NCBI GenBank assembly: GCA_041635475.1
Contig: JBFKVA010000029.1
Coordinates: 1 to 25,166 of the forward strand
Reading direction: 5' to 3'
DNA: 25,166 bases
Source: GCA-020352575 sp041635475
GTDB taxonomy: Bacteria; Actinomycetota; Acidimicrobiia; Spongiisociales; JAENVV01
In this document: in pieces, positions 8,856-15,198 of the stretch
Layout of the letters: each line of letters begins with the position of its first letter
Numbering within the stretch: position 1 is the first letter of the stretch
Made by a program: the position numbers and the translations under genes
Notes under the pieces: generated by a model
Databases searched by the model: none
Seen by the model: the letters and a program-made list of their open reading frames with translations, nothing else
What the model was told of the DNA's origin: nothing

Positions 8856-9295
8856 GTGCCACTGGCCTCCTCGACGCCCTTCGGGCCGAAGGGCTGCGGA
8901 TCACCTCGGCTCGCACGGCCTTGTGCGAGGTCCTGGCCGCCAGCCCCGATGAACACCTGTCGGTGACCGACCTGCGGCGACGGGCCGAGGACCGCATGGG
9001 CGCCGTCATGGATGCCTCCACGGTGTACCGGACGATCGAGGTCCTCCAGGAACTGGGTCTCGTCGGGCACGTCCACACCGGCCAGGGTGCGACCGTCGTT
9101 CATCTCGCCGACGAACCCCATCACCACCTGAGTTGCCGGCTCTGTGGCATCGTGGTCGACATCCCGGCGGTGGAGGCTCTGGCAGGCCTGCGGCCGATCG
9201 CCGACGGGCACGGGTTCGTCGCAGACTCCCTCCACTTCGCCCTGGTCGGCACGTGCCGGGAGTGCGCGGACGAGCAACGCCCTGCCGGGGCGTGA
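8852..9295 (+). CDS. nur: Fur-family metalloregulator, probably nickel-responsive (Nur-like)
   Basis: The 147-residue protein has an N-terminal winged helix (about 1-78, with recognition region MDASTVYRTIEVLQELGLV) and a metal-binding dimerisation domain. A structural zinc site is formed by CRLC (95, 98) and CREC (135, 138). Further histidines are His35, His73, His75, His84, His90-92, His120 and His128. The HxH at 73/75, His35, His90/92 and His128 resemble, with an offset of two or three residues, the nickel and M-site ligands I recall for Streptomyces Nur. Zur and Fur are alternatives. Support for Nur comes from a TTGCAA-N5-TTGCAA operator in front of the metal transporter gene about 730 bases downstream. 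The start is TTG at 8852, overlapping the trpD stop, with GGGGAG upstream. The Fur-family call is firm and the nickel specificity is inferred. Confidence 0.8.
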   Translation: MSATGLLDALRAEGLRITSARTALCEVLAASPDEHLSVTDLRRRAEDRMGAVMDASTVYRTIEVLQELGLVGHVHTGQGATVVHLADEPHHHLSCRLCGIVVDIPAVEALAGLRPIADGHGFVADSLHFALVGTCRECADEQRPAGA

Positions 9296-9332
9296 CGCAT
9301 GGCGTGTTTACGGATTGTTGTCCGATGATGCG

Positions 9333-9347
9333 CGTTGGTACCCAACG
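9333..9347. promoter_or_regulatory. Inverted repeat (CGTTGG-TAC-CCAACG) upstream of the TGA-containing TlpA-like gene
   Basis: Perfect 6-base arms flank a 3-base centre. The centre lies about 29 bases upstream of the ATG at 9369 and overlaps the place expected for a -35 box. It could be an operator for an unknown regulator or a small hairpin after the fur-like gene. It does not match the Nur box found upstream of cbiM. Confidence 0.35.
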
Positions 9348-9361
9348 ACGCCCCGTATCGT
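9335..9361 (+). promoter_or_regulatory. Possible promoter giving a leaderless transcript of the TlpA-like gene
   Basis: TATCGT at 9356-9361 is a fair -10 box, with TTGGTA at 9335-9340 as a weak -35 at a short 15-base spacing. Transcription would start at or next to the ATG at 9369. There is no Shine-Dalgarno before this ATG, which fits leaderless translation, common in actinobacteria. Confidence 0.3.
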
Positions 9362-9368
9362 CAGTGTC

Positions 9369-10001
9369 ATGACTGCACGACTGGCCGGCCTCCTTGGTGT
9401 ACTCCTCGTGGTCGCGGCGTGCGCGGCCCCGGCGACCCAGGACGCCGCCGTACCCGCCACCGTGGCGCAGACGAGCCCGGGGACCGAGGCCCCCCTCGTC
9501 ACCGAAGGTCCGGCCGCCACCGAGTCGCCGGCGGCTCCCGCCACCACCGGCCCGTTGCCCACCGCCCCCCCCGTGCCCGTTCCCGATGGGCCGCCCGCCC
9601 CCGACTTCACCCTTGCCATGGGCGACGGCACCTCGTTCACGCTCTCCGAGGAGGCCCGCCCGGTCTTCATGGTGTTCTGGGCCGAGTGGTGAGGAACCTG
9701 CCGACGGGAGTTGCCCGTCGTCGACCAACTTGCCGTCGAGTACAAGGACGAGATCGCCTTCATCGCCCTGGCTTGGAAGGGTTCGCTCGAGAAGACCACC
9801 GAACGGGCCCGTGAACTCCTCTCGTCGGGCGGGGTCCGCTGGGGCCTCGACGCCGACGAGGTCGTGTTCGGTGCCTACGGCGTGCCCTATCAGCCGGTGA
9901 CCGTCATGATCGTCAACGGCACCATCGTCGACCAGTGGTCGGGAGCGTTGGGCGAGGCCGCGTTGCGCGAGAAGCTCGACACCCTGGCGAGTTATGGGTA
10001 G
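9369..10001 (+). CDS. Candidate selenoprotein: TlpA/thioredoxin-like lipoprotein with in-frame TGA (Sec108) in a UxxC motif
   Basis: Read through a TGA at 9690-9692, the gene encodes 210 residues. A lipoprotein signal ends at Cys18 (LLVVAACAAP). A Pro/Thr/Ala linker follows to about residue 72. A thioredoxin-like domain then begins (PPAPDFTLAMGDG). The active-site segment reads VFWAEW-TGA-GTCRRELP, so the TGA takes the place of the first cysteine in the FWAxWCxxCRxE motif of TlpA/ResA proteins, and the second is Cys111. The fold continues normally, with the cis-proline as Pro176 (YGVPYQPVTVMI) and the final NGTIVDQWSG. Codons after the TGA keep the strong G/C third-position bias. A SECIS-like hairpin follows at once. 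The redox partner is unknown. Alternatives are a nonsense mutation or sequencing error of TGC/TGT. Stopping at the TGA would leave a 107-residue protein without an active site. TGA is a normal stop elsewhere in the window, so there is no general recoding. Confidence 0.75.
9690..9720 (+). promoter_or_regulatory. Putative bacterial SECIS element (TGA plus downstream stem-loop)
   Basis: The stem CGACGGG (9702-9708) pairs perfectly with CCCGTCG (9714-9720) around the 5-base loop AGTTG (9709-9713). The loop begins after 16 bases counted from the end of the TGA, at the lower limit of the 16-37 base range published for bacterial SECIS elements. A G lies among the first two loop bases and is followed by U, as in the E. 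coli fdhF element. The bulged U of the E. coli stem is missing. In GC-rich DNA a 7-bp stem can arise by chance, so this supports the case but does not decide it. Confidence 0.6.
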
Positions 10002-10022
10002 TGCGCCGGCCTGACGTCCCTA

Positions 10023-10039
10023 TTGCAAAGCCCTTGCAA
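10023..10039. promoter_or_regulatory. Nur-type operator (TTGCAA-N5-TTGCAA) in front of the metal ECF transporter
   Basis: TTGCAA (10023-10028), AGCCC, TTGCAA (10034-10039) matches in full the palindromic box tTGCaa-N5-ttGCAA that I recall for the nickel uptake regulator Nur in Streptomyces. It overlaps the likely -35 box of cbiM, so a nickel-loaded repressor bound here would block transcription. A Fur-family gene that could encode the regulator lies at 8852-9295. Confidence 0.75.
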
Positions 10040-10050
10040 CAAGGTACGCT
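10023..10050 (+). promoter_or_regulatory. Putative cbiM promoter, leaderless transcript
   Basis: TTGCAA (10023-10028) as -35 and TACGCT (10045-10050) as -10 are 16 bases apart. The transcript would start at about 10057, which is the GTG start codon of cbiM. There is no Shine-Dalgarno before this GTG. The -35 lies inside the Nur-type operator. Confidence 0.5.
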
Positions 10051-10056
10051 CGCCGG

Positions 10057-11016
10057 GTGCACATCCCTGACGGATTCCTCAACGCCACCACCTCCATTGG
10101 CACCGGCGTCCTTGCCGTGGGCGGCGTCGGAACCGCCCTCCGTCAGACCGGGCGAACGATCGCCACCGACCGCCGGATCCCCCTGGCCGGCATCTCGGCC
10201 GCGGTCATCTTCGTCCTCCAGATGCTCAACTTCCCCGTGGCCCTCGGCACCTCCGGGCACCTCCTCGGTGGGACGCTGGCAGCTGTCCTGCTCGGGCCCT
10301 GGCTGGGGGTACTCGTGCTCACCGTCGTCGTCGGCGTCCAAGCCCTTGTGTTTGCCGATGGTGGGGTATCGGCCCTCGGCTCCAACCTTCTCAACATGGC
10401 CATCATCACCGTGCTCGTGGGATGGGCGGTCTACCGCCTGGTCCGGGCCATCACGCCGGCTCGACGCTGGGCCGTGACGCTCGCCGTCTTCCTGGCCGGG
10501 GTGGCCTCGGTGGTGGCCTCGGCCGTGGCCTTCTCGATCGAGTACGCGGTCGGCGGCCAAGGTGGGGCTCCGTTGGGTGCGCTCGTCGCCGCCATGACCT
10601 CCGTGCATCTCGTCATCGGGCTCGGCGAGGGCCTCATCAGCGCCCTCATCGTGGGAGGACTCCTGGCCACCCGCCCGGACGTTGTCGTCGGTGCCGCCGA
10701 CCTCGACGGCGGACCGCGACTGGGCGACCGGGGCGCGATCGTGGGCGGGCTGGCCCTCCTGGCAGCGCTCGTGTTCGGGATCGCCCCCATCGCGTCGCCC
10801 AACCCCGATGGATTGGAACGGGTCGCGCTCGACCTCGGGTTCAACGAGACGGCCACCTCTCACCAGCTCGCCGACAGCCCCCTCGCCGGGTACGTCGTTG
10901 ACGGGTTGGGGGCGAGCGCCCTGGCGATCGGAGTCGCCGGGTTGGTCGGTGCCGCCGGGGTGGGGCTGGCCGCGTGGTTCCTCACCCGGCTCGCCCGGCG
11001 ACCAGCCCGACGATGA
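10057..11016 (+). CDS. cbiM: ECF transporter substrate-binding membrane protein CbiM/NikM fused to a PDGLE (CbiN/NikN-like) domain
   Basis: The 319-residue protein starts with MHIPDGFL. The N-terminal Met-His forms the metal-chelating site of this family and fixes the GTG at 10057 as the true start. His68 in ALGTSGHLLGG is the other expected metal ligand. About seven membrane helices follow to residue 220 (VFADGGVSALGSNLLNMAI is a family signature). The C-terminus has two further membrane segments around NPDGLERVALDLGF, the PDGLE domain, which in other genomes is the separate small protein CbiN or NikN. It recognises Ni2+ or Co2+ for import. The Nur-type box in front favours nickel. It heads the cbiM-cbiQ-cbiO operon, with its stop overlapping the cbiQ start (ATGA). 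Confidence 0.93.
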   Translation: MHIPDGFLNATTSIGTGVLAVGGVGTALRQTGRTIATDRRIPLAGISAAVIFVLQMLNFPVALGTSGHLLGGTLAAVLLGPWLGVLVLTVVVGVQALVFADGGVSALGSNLLNMAIITVLVGWAVYRLVRAITPARRWAVTLAVFLAGVASVVASAVAFSIEYAVGGQGGAPLGALVAAMTSVHLVIGLGEGLISALIVGGLLATRPDVVVGAADLDGGPRLGDRGAIVGGLALLAALVFGIAPIASPNPDGLERVALDLGFNETATSHQLADSPLAGYVVDGLGASALAIGVAGLVGAAGVGLAAWFLTRLARRPARR

Positions 11017-11774
11017 GTGGTCTCCACACACACGCCCTCTACGTGCACGGGCACAGCACCGCCCACTCCCTGGCACCCCACGTCAAAGTGGCAGCCCTCC
11101 TGGCGTTCCTGGCCGCCGTGGTTGCCACCCCGCGTACCGCGGTATGGGCCTTCGCGGTGCACGGGGTCGGCCTGACCTTCGTGATTCTCCGATCCGACCT
11201 CTCGCTCGGCTTCGTGGCCCGGAGGATGGCGGTCGAGGTGCCGTTCGTCCTCTTCGCGGTCGTCCTCCCGTTCGTGGGACCCGGGCCGTACGTGGACGTT
11301 CTCGGCCTGGGCCTGAGCGCCGAGGGGCTGTGGTCGGCATGGTCGATCCTCGCCCGGGCGACCCTGGGGACCGGGGCCGCCGTGGTCCTGGCAGCCACCA
11401 CCGAGGTGCCCGACATCCTGGCCGGCCTTGCCCGCCTCCGGGTGCCGGCGGTCCTTGTGGCCATCGCCGGGTTCATGATCCGCTACCTCGACGTCCTCGC
11501 CGGTGAACTGGGACGGATGCGCACCGCGGCCGCGGTCCGCGGCTACCGGGCGAGCGGGTTCGGAGCAATGCGGGCGATGGCCGGCATCGCCGGGTCCCTC
11601 CTCATCCGAGCCTTCGAGCGGGGTGAACGTATCCACGCCGCCATGGTGGTGCGTGGGTACCGAGGCATCATGCCTCGCCCGTTCAGCACCCCCTCGACCG
11701 CGGCCGAGTGGCGCTCGGGGCTCTCTCTCCCGACGGCGGCCTTGGCGGTGGCGGCCCTGGCGGCGGTGCTGTGA
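11013..11774 (+). CDS. cbiQ: ECF transporter transmembrane T component (CbiQ/NikQ)
   Basis: The 253-residue membrane protein couples the ATPase to CbiM in metal import. The start is the ATG at 11013, overlapping the cbiM stop. A cytoplasmic N-terminus (SGLHTHALYVHGHSTAHSL, rich in His) is followed by about five membrane helices. Two coupling motifs of the T component are seen near the C-terminus, AAAVRGYRASG and IHAAMVVRGYRG, each with the Ala-Arg-Gly pattern that grips the ATPase groove. The His-rich start may hold metal ions, although this is inference. Its stop overlaps the GTG of cbiO. Confidence 0.92.
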   Translation: MSGLHTHALYVHGHSTAHSLAPHVKVAALLAFLAAVVATPRTAVWAFAVHGVGLTFVILRSDLSLGFVARRMAVEVPFVLFAVVLPFVGPGPYVDVLGLGLSAEGLWSAWSILARATLGTGAAVVLAATTEVPDILAGLARLRVPAVLVAIAGFMIRYLDVLAGELGRMRTAAAVRGYRASGFGAMRAMAGIAGSLLIRAFERGERIHAAMVVRGYRGIMPRPFSTPSTAAEWRSGLSLPTAALAVAALAAVL

Positions 11775-12478
11775 CCGCCCTGGTTGCCGTGGAAGGCCTG
11801 TCGTATCGGTTTCCCGGAGGGGACCTTGCGCTCGATGACGTGTCATTCGAGATCGAGTCCGGCGAACGGGTCGCCCTGCTCGGGCCCAACGGTGCCGGCA
11901 AGACCACCCTCGTGCTGGCCCTGCTCGGGGTGGTGATGCCAAGTCGGGGCACGATTGCCATCGGAGGGAAGGCACTGACGCCCGAGTCGGCGTTCGAACT
12001 GCGCCGGCACGTGGGCCTCGTGTTCCAGGACCCCAACGACCAGCTCTTCATGCCGACAGTGCGCGACGACGTGGCGTTCGGGCCGGCCAACTACGGGGTG
12101 ACGGGATCCCGGCTGGCGGACGTCGTGGACGCGGCCCTCGATCGGGTGGGCGCCCGACACCTCGCCGATCGGGCCCCGCACCACCTCTCAGGAGGGGAGC
12201 GGCGCCGAGTGGCGATCGCCGGCGTCCTGGCCATGAGCCCTCACCTTCTCGTGATGGACGAGCCGTCGTCCGGTCTCGACCCTGCCGGTCGGCGGGAACT
12301 CACCGACCTCCTGGCCGACCTGACCGAGTCGCTGCTCCTCGTCACCCATCATCTCGAACTGGCCGAGGCGCTGTGCGGGCGGGCGCTCGTGCTCGACGAA
12401 GGGAGGCTCGTACGGGACGGCACCGTCGAAGAGATCGTGGCGGACGCGTCGTTCCTGCGGAGCCACCGCCTGTCCTGA
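11771..12478 (+). CDS. cbiO: ECF transporter ATPase (CbiO/NikO)
   Basis: This 235-residue ABC ATPase energises the CbiMQ importer. The start is GTG at 11771, overlapping the cbiQ stop (GTGA). Walker A is GPNGAGKTT (38-46), the Q-loop is VFQDPNDQLF, the signature is LSGGERRRVAIA, Walker B is LLVMDEPSSGLDP and the switch histidine is in LLVTHHLELAEAL. The Q-loop sequence FQDPNDQ is typical of ECF ATPases. Only one ATPase is present, as is usual for dedicated Ni/Co systems. It is the last gene of the operon. The convergent gene ends nine bases further on, and no terminator is visible between them. Confidence 0.95.
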   Translation: MTALVAVEGLSYRFPGGDLALDDVSFEIESGERVALLGPNGAGKTTLVLALLGVVMPSRGTIAIGGKALTPESAFELRRHVGLVFQDPNDQLFMPTVRDDVAFGPANYGVTGSRLADVVDAALDRVGARHLADRAPHHLSGGERRRVAIAGVLAMSPHLLVMDEPSSGLDPAGRRELTDLLADLTESLLLVTHHLELAEALCGRALVLDEGRLVRDGTVEEIVADASFLRSHRLS

Positions 12479-12487
12479 GACGCGGAG

Positions 12488-13648
12488 TCAGCTGGGAGGC
12501 TGCAACCACGCCCGCAGGTCGGCGTCGTGCTCACCGAGCCCCGGGGGCGGGAGCCGGTAGGAGACCGGGGTACGGGAGAACGCGATGGGGTTGACGATCC
12601 CCCTGCGGCCACCGACCTCCACGATGGGCTCGGCGCCCTCATCAGCAGCCAGCGCCAGCGCCTCGGGAATCGTGTTGACCTTGCCGCAGGGAACACCGGC
12701 CGCCCGCAGGGTGGCGAGCCAGTGGGCCGAGGATCGGGTCGCGAACCTCGCTCCGAGAGCATCGAGGAGCTCCGACCGGTGCTCGACGCGGTCCCCGTTG
12801 GTCACGAACCGGGGATCAGAAACGAGGTCGCCGAGTTCGAGAAGCGTGCATAACGCCCTCCATTGTGGCTCGTTGGCCGTGGCCACGATGATCGTGCCGT
12901 CCGCCGTCTCGAACGGTTCGTAGGGGGTGATCGACGGGTGGCTGTTGCCCAGGGGGACGGGAACCACGTTGCCATTGAGCCAGGCCGAGGCCTGGTTGAG
13001 GAGGCCGGCTTGGGCAGCTCCCATGAGGCTGAGCTCCACGTGCTGACCGAGTCCCGTCCGTTCCCGATCGAAGAGCGCTGCCCCGACCCCGATGGCGACG
13101 TGGTGGGCGGCGAAGATGTCGACCGCCGGGACGCCCACCTTGACCGGGGTACCGTCGGCGGTGCCGGTCGTGCTCATGAGTCCCGACTCGGCCTGGAGGA
13201 GGAAGTCGTAGCCCGGCCGGGCACCGCGCCTGCCGTACCCCGAGAGCGAGACGTAGACGAGCCCCGGATTGGCGGGGGCGAGGTCGTCGTAGCCGAGGGT
13301 GAGACGGTCCATCCCGCCCGGCTTCATGTTCTCGACCAGGACGTCGGCCCGGGTCGCCAGCTCCCGGGCCAGCGCGTTGTCCACCGGGTCCTTCAGGTCG
13401 AGACGGATCGACCGCTTGTTGCGGTTGGCCGCCAAGAAGTAGGTCGAGGTCCCGTCCTCGGTCCACGGCGGCCCCCAGCGCCGGGGGTCGTCGCCGTCGG
13501 GGTGCTCGACCTTGACGACGTCGGCACCGAGATCACCGAGGATCTGGCAGGCGAGGGGACCGGCGACGATGCGGGAGAAGTCCGCGACGAGGAGGCCTGC
13601 GAAGGGCCCGGGTGCTGCCACCGCGGCGAGTGTAGGAGCGGGATCCAC
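12488..13648 (-). CDS. CaiB/BaiF family (type III) CoA-transferase
   Basis: The product has 386 residues and moves CoA between carboxylic acids in the cytoplasm. Family features run in order: FAGLLVADFSRIVAGPLACQ, LGDLGADVVKVEHPDGDD, NRNKRSIRLDLKDP, ADVLVENMKPGGMDRLTLGY, VSLSGYGRRGARPGYDFLLQ with the catalytic aspartate as Asp148, and VDIFAAHHVAIGVGAALFDRERTGLGQ. The C-terminal PVSYRLPPPGLGEHDADL is also typical. The substrate pair cannot be deduced. The start is GTG at 13648. A GTG nine codons later (13621) would fit family length almost as well, and neither has a Shine-Dalgarno. It follows the ccmG-like gene by nine bases and so is probably at the tail of the ccm operon, with no obvious link to cytochrome c. 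Confidence 0.93.
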   Translation of the reverse strand: MDPAPTLAAVAAPGPFAGLLVADFSRIVAGPLACQILGDLGADVVKVEHPDGDDPRRWGPPWTEDGTSTYFLAANRNKRSIRLDLKDPVDNALARELATRADVLVENMKPGGMDRLTLGYDDLAPANPGLVYVSLSGYGRRGARPGYDFLLQAESGLMSTTGTADGTPVKVGVPAVDIFAAHHVAIGVGAALFDRERTGLGQHVELSLMGAAQAGLLNQASAWLNGNVVPVPLGNSHPSITPYEPFETADGTIIVATANEPQWRALCTLLELGDLVSDPRFVTNGDRVEHRSELLDALGARFATRSSAHWLATLRAAGVPCGKVNTIPEALALAADEGAEPIVEVGGRRGIVNPIAFSRTPVSYRLPPPGLGEHDADLRAWLQPPS

Positions 13649-13657
13649 GGGCGCCGG

Positions 13658-14224
13658 CTACGGGCGGTAGACCGTGCCGGGGCGTTCGCCGGGCGTGGTC
13701 CCTTGCTGGATCTGGGTGATGAAGTCGACGAGGATCGGAAGGTCGATGGCGCCGGCCACCCGCCCCACGATCACTCCGTCGCCGTCGATGAAGAAGGTCT
13801 CCGGCAGTCCAAACACCCCGAACTCGATCCCGGCCCGACTCCCTGGATCCCGCACGACGAGTTGATGGTCACTTCGCCCGTACGTATCGAGGAACCTGAT
13901 GGCCGCCGCCTCGGTGTCCTCGTGGTTGATCGCCACGAACTGCACGCCGTCGCCGCCGTAGAGATCGGCCGCCGCCACGAACGCCGGGTGTTCCTCCCGA
14001 CACGGCGTGCACCACGACGCCCAGAAGTTGGCCACGACGATGGACCCGTGGAAGTCCGCGAGGGTCACCGTCCCCGGCCCCTCCAGGAAGGGGAGGTCCA
14101 TGTCGGTCACCGGAGACCCGATGAGCGGCGATTCGGGGATGGTCTCGGCCAGGTCGAGGCGCCCCGCCATGAACCCGGCGAACACGACGACGATGCCGAT
14201 CACCAGCCAGGTCCATCGCCTCAC
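13658..14224 (-). CDS. ccmG: Membrane-anchored thiol-disulfide oxidoreductase, CcmG/ResA/TlpA-like
   Basis: The 188-residue protein has one N-terminal membrane anchor (about 4-21) and a thioredoxin-like domain facing outside. The redox motif is ANFWASWCTPCREEHP with Cys72 and Cys75, both ordinary TGC/TGT codons. The cis-proline segment is GVFGLPETFFIDGDG. In System I it would reduce apocytochrome c haem-binding cysteines or CcmH. The start GTG at 14224 overlaps the ccmH stop (GTGA) and gives a short cytoplasmic lead before the anchor. An upstream extension of this frame would run inside ccmH and is not needed. It serves as the cysteine-containing counterpart to the TGA-containing gene at 9369. 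Confidence 0.9.
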   Translation of the reverse strand: MRRWTWLVIGIVVVFAGFMAGRLDLAETIPESPLIGSPVTDMDLPFLEGPGTVTLADFHGSIVVANFWASWCTPCREEHPAFVAAADLYGGDGVQFVAINHEDTEAAAIRFLDTYGRSDHQLVVRDPGSRAGIEFGVFGLPETFFIDGDGVIVGRVAGAIDLPILVDFITQIQQGTTPGERPGTVYRP

Positions 14225-15198
14225 GAGCCACTCCGCGCGGTCTCGAGGAGTCGCTCGATTTCGTCGTCGACCTCGGCAGGGACCGACTCGTCGTCGAGGA
14301 GGGCTTCGAGCAAAGGAACCGCCTCGGCACCGCGATCCTCCTCGACGAGGAGAATGGCGTAGAACCATTTGGCTTCGCTGTTGGTGGCGAGCGCGTCGAG
14401 TGCTTGGAGGTAGGCCACCTCGGCGGCGGAGGCTTCCCCGTTGGCGAAGAGGATCCAGCCGATGCGGCCCAGGGCCTCGCTCGCCTCCACCGGGGTCGGG
14501 TCGTTGCCGAGGACGAGCTGGAACTGGGCGACGGCCCTGCTGTAGTCACCCTCCTCGAAGTATCGCCGGGCCAGGGCGAGGCGCATCCGGTTGGCCTCGG
14601 GGATGTCGGCGAACTGTTCGAGAACTGCCTCCATCTCGGCGTTCGTGACGCCGTCGAGATCCTGGTTGGGGTCGATCTCCAGGTTGCCGCTCACGGCCGA
14701 TCCCGGTGCCCGGGGCTGGACGAACTGACCGATTCCGAAGGCGAGTCCGGTGAGGACGAGGGCGCCTGCGCCGAGGACGACGAGGGAGTAGCGACCCGAG
14801 GAGGCGGGACCGTCGGGCCGTCGCCGGACCCGGGCAGCCCGGAACGCCAGGAACGCACCGCCAGCCACCGCCACCACCGGGACCGCCCACAGTGCCACGC
14901 CACCCAGGTCGAGGGGTGGCTCGAGGAGGATGTCCGGGCCGTAGCGAGCAGCGAACCAGTCGAGGATCTCACGTTCGGTCAGGCCCTCCCCGATCCTTTC
15001 GTCCACGACCTCCATCATGGCCCGGGCGGTCGGCGTCTGTGACGACGCGATCGACTCGCCTTCGCACTTGGGGCAGGCGATCTTGTCGCCCACCGCCAGG
15101 GGGTCGACGTCGGCAGATGATGCGGCCAGCATCCCCCATCCGAGAACCGCCACCGCTGCCAGCGTGAACGACCAACTCAGGACCTTGCGGGCCGTCAT
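14221..15198 (-). CDS. ccmH: CcmH-type apocytochrome c reductant with fused C-terminal TPR (CcmI-like) domain
   Basis: The product has 325 residues. It has an N-terminal signal or anchor (FTLAAVAVLGWGM), then the CcmH/CycL domain with KIACPKCEGESIASSQTP (Cys42 and Cys45, usual form RCPxCQ) and the three-helix bundle EREILDWFAARYGPDILLEPP. A membrane helix (ALWAVPVVAVAGGAFLAF) follows, and a second hydrophobic segment near 145-160. From about 180 to 320 it shows TPR-like helix pairs (ANRMRLALARRYFEEGDYSRAVAQ, then EALGRIGWILFANGEASAAEVAY), as in CcmI/NrfG, which hold apocytochromes. So two proteins of E. coli-type systems are joined here. The ATG at 15198 overlaps the ccmF stop. Confidence 0.9.
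   Translation of the reverse strand: MTARKVLSWSFTLAAVAVLGWGMLAASSADVDPLAVGDKIACPKCEGESIASSQTPTARAMMEVVDERIGEGLTEREILDWFAARYGPDILLEPPLDLGGVALWAVPVVAVAGGAFLAFRAARVRRRPDGPASSGRYSLVVLGAGALVLTGLAFGIGQFVQPRAPGSAVSGNLEIDPNQDLDGVTNAEMEAVLEQFADIPEANRMRLALARRYFEEGDYSRAVAQFQLVLGNDPTPVEASEALGRIGWILFANGEASAAEVAYLQALDALATNSEAKWFYAILLVEEDRGAEAVPLLEALLDDESVPAEVDDEIERLLETARSGS

Noticed and set aside
9690..9692. General reassignment of TGA as a sense codon
   Set aside because: TGA ends many intact genes here (amidohydrolase, trpD, cbiM, cbiQ, ccmF and others), so it is a normal stop and only this one site looks recoded.
9369..10001. Old pseudogene explanation for the interrupted TlpA-like gene
   Set aside because: No other stop or frameshift is present, codon bias is unchanged after the TGA, and the second cysteine and cis-proline are kept. 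A very recent single mutation or a sequencing error is not excluded.
9711..10001. Separate short gene starting at the TTG after the TGA
   Set aside because: It would begin inside the thioredoxin active site without a ribosome binding site. It is the continuation of the same domain in the same frame.
12863..14362. Long open frame on the plus strand (about 499 codons)
   Set aside because: It runs opposite to the CoA-transferase and ccmG genes. Its composition (Arg, Gly, Asp, His, Val rich) is what the antisense of GC-rich coding DNA gives, with no recognisable motif.
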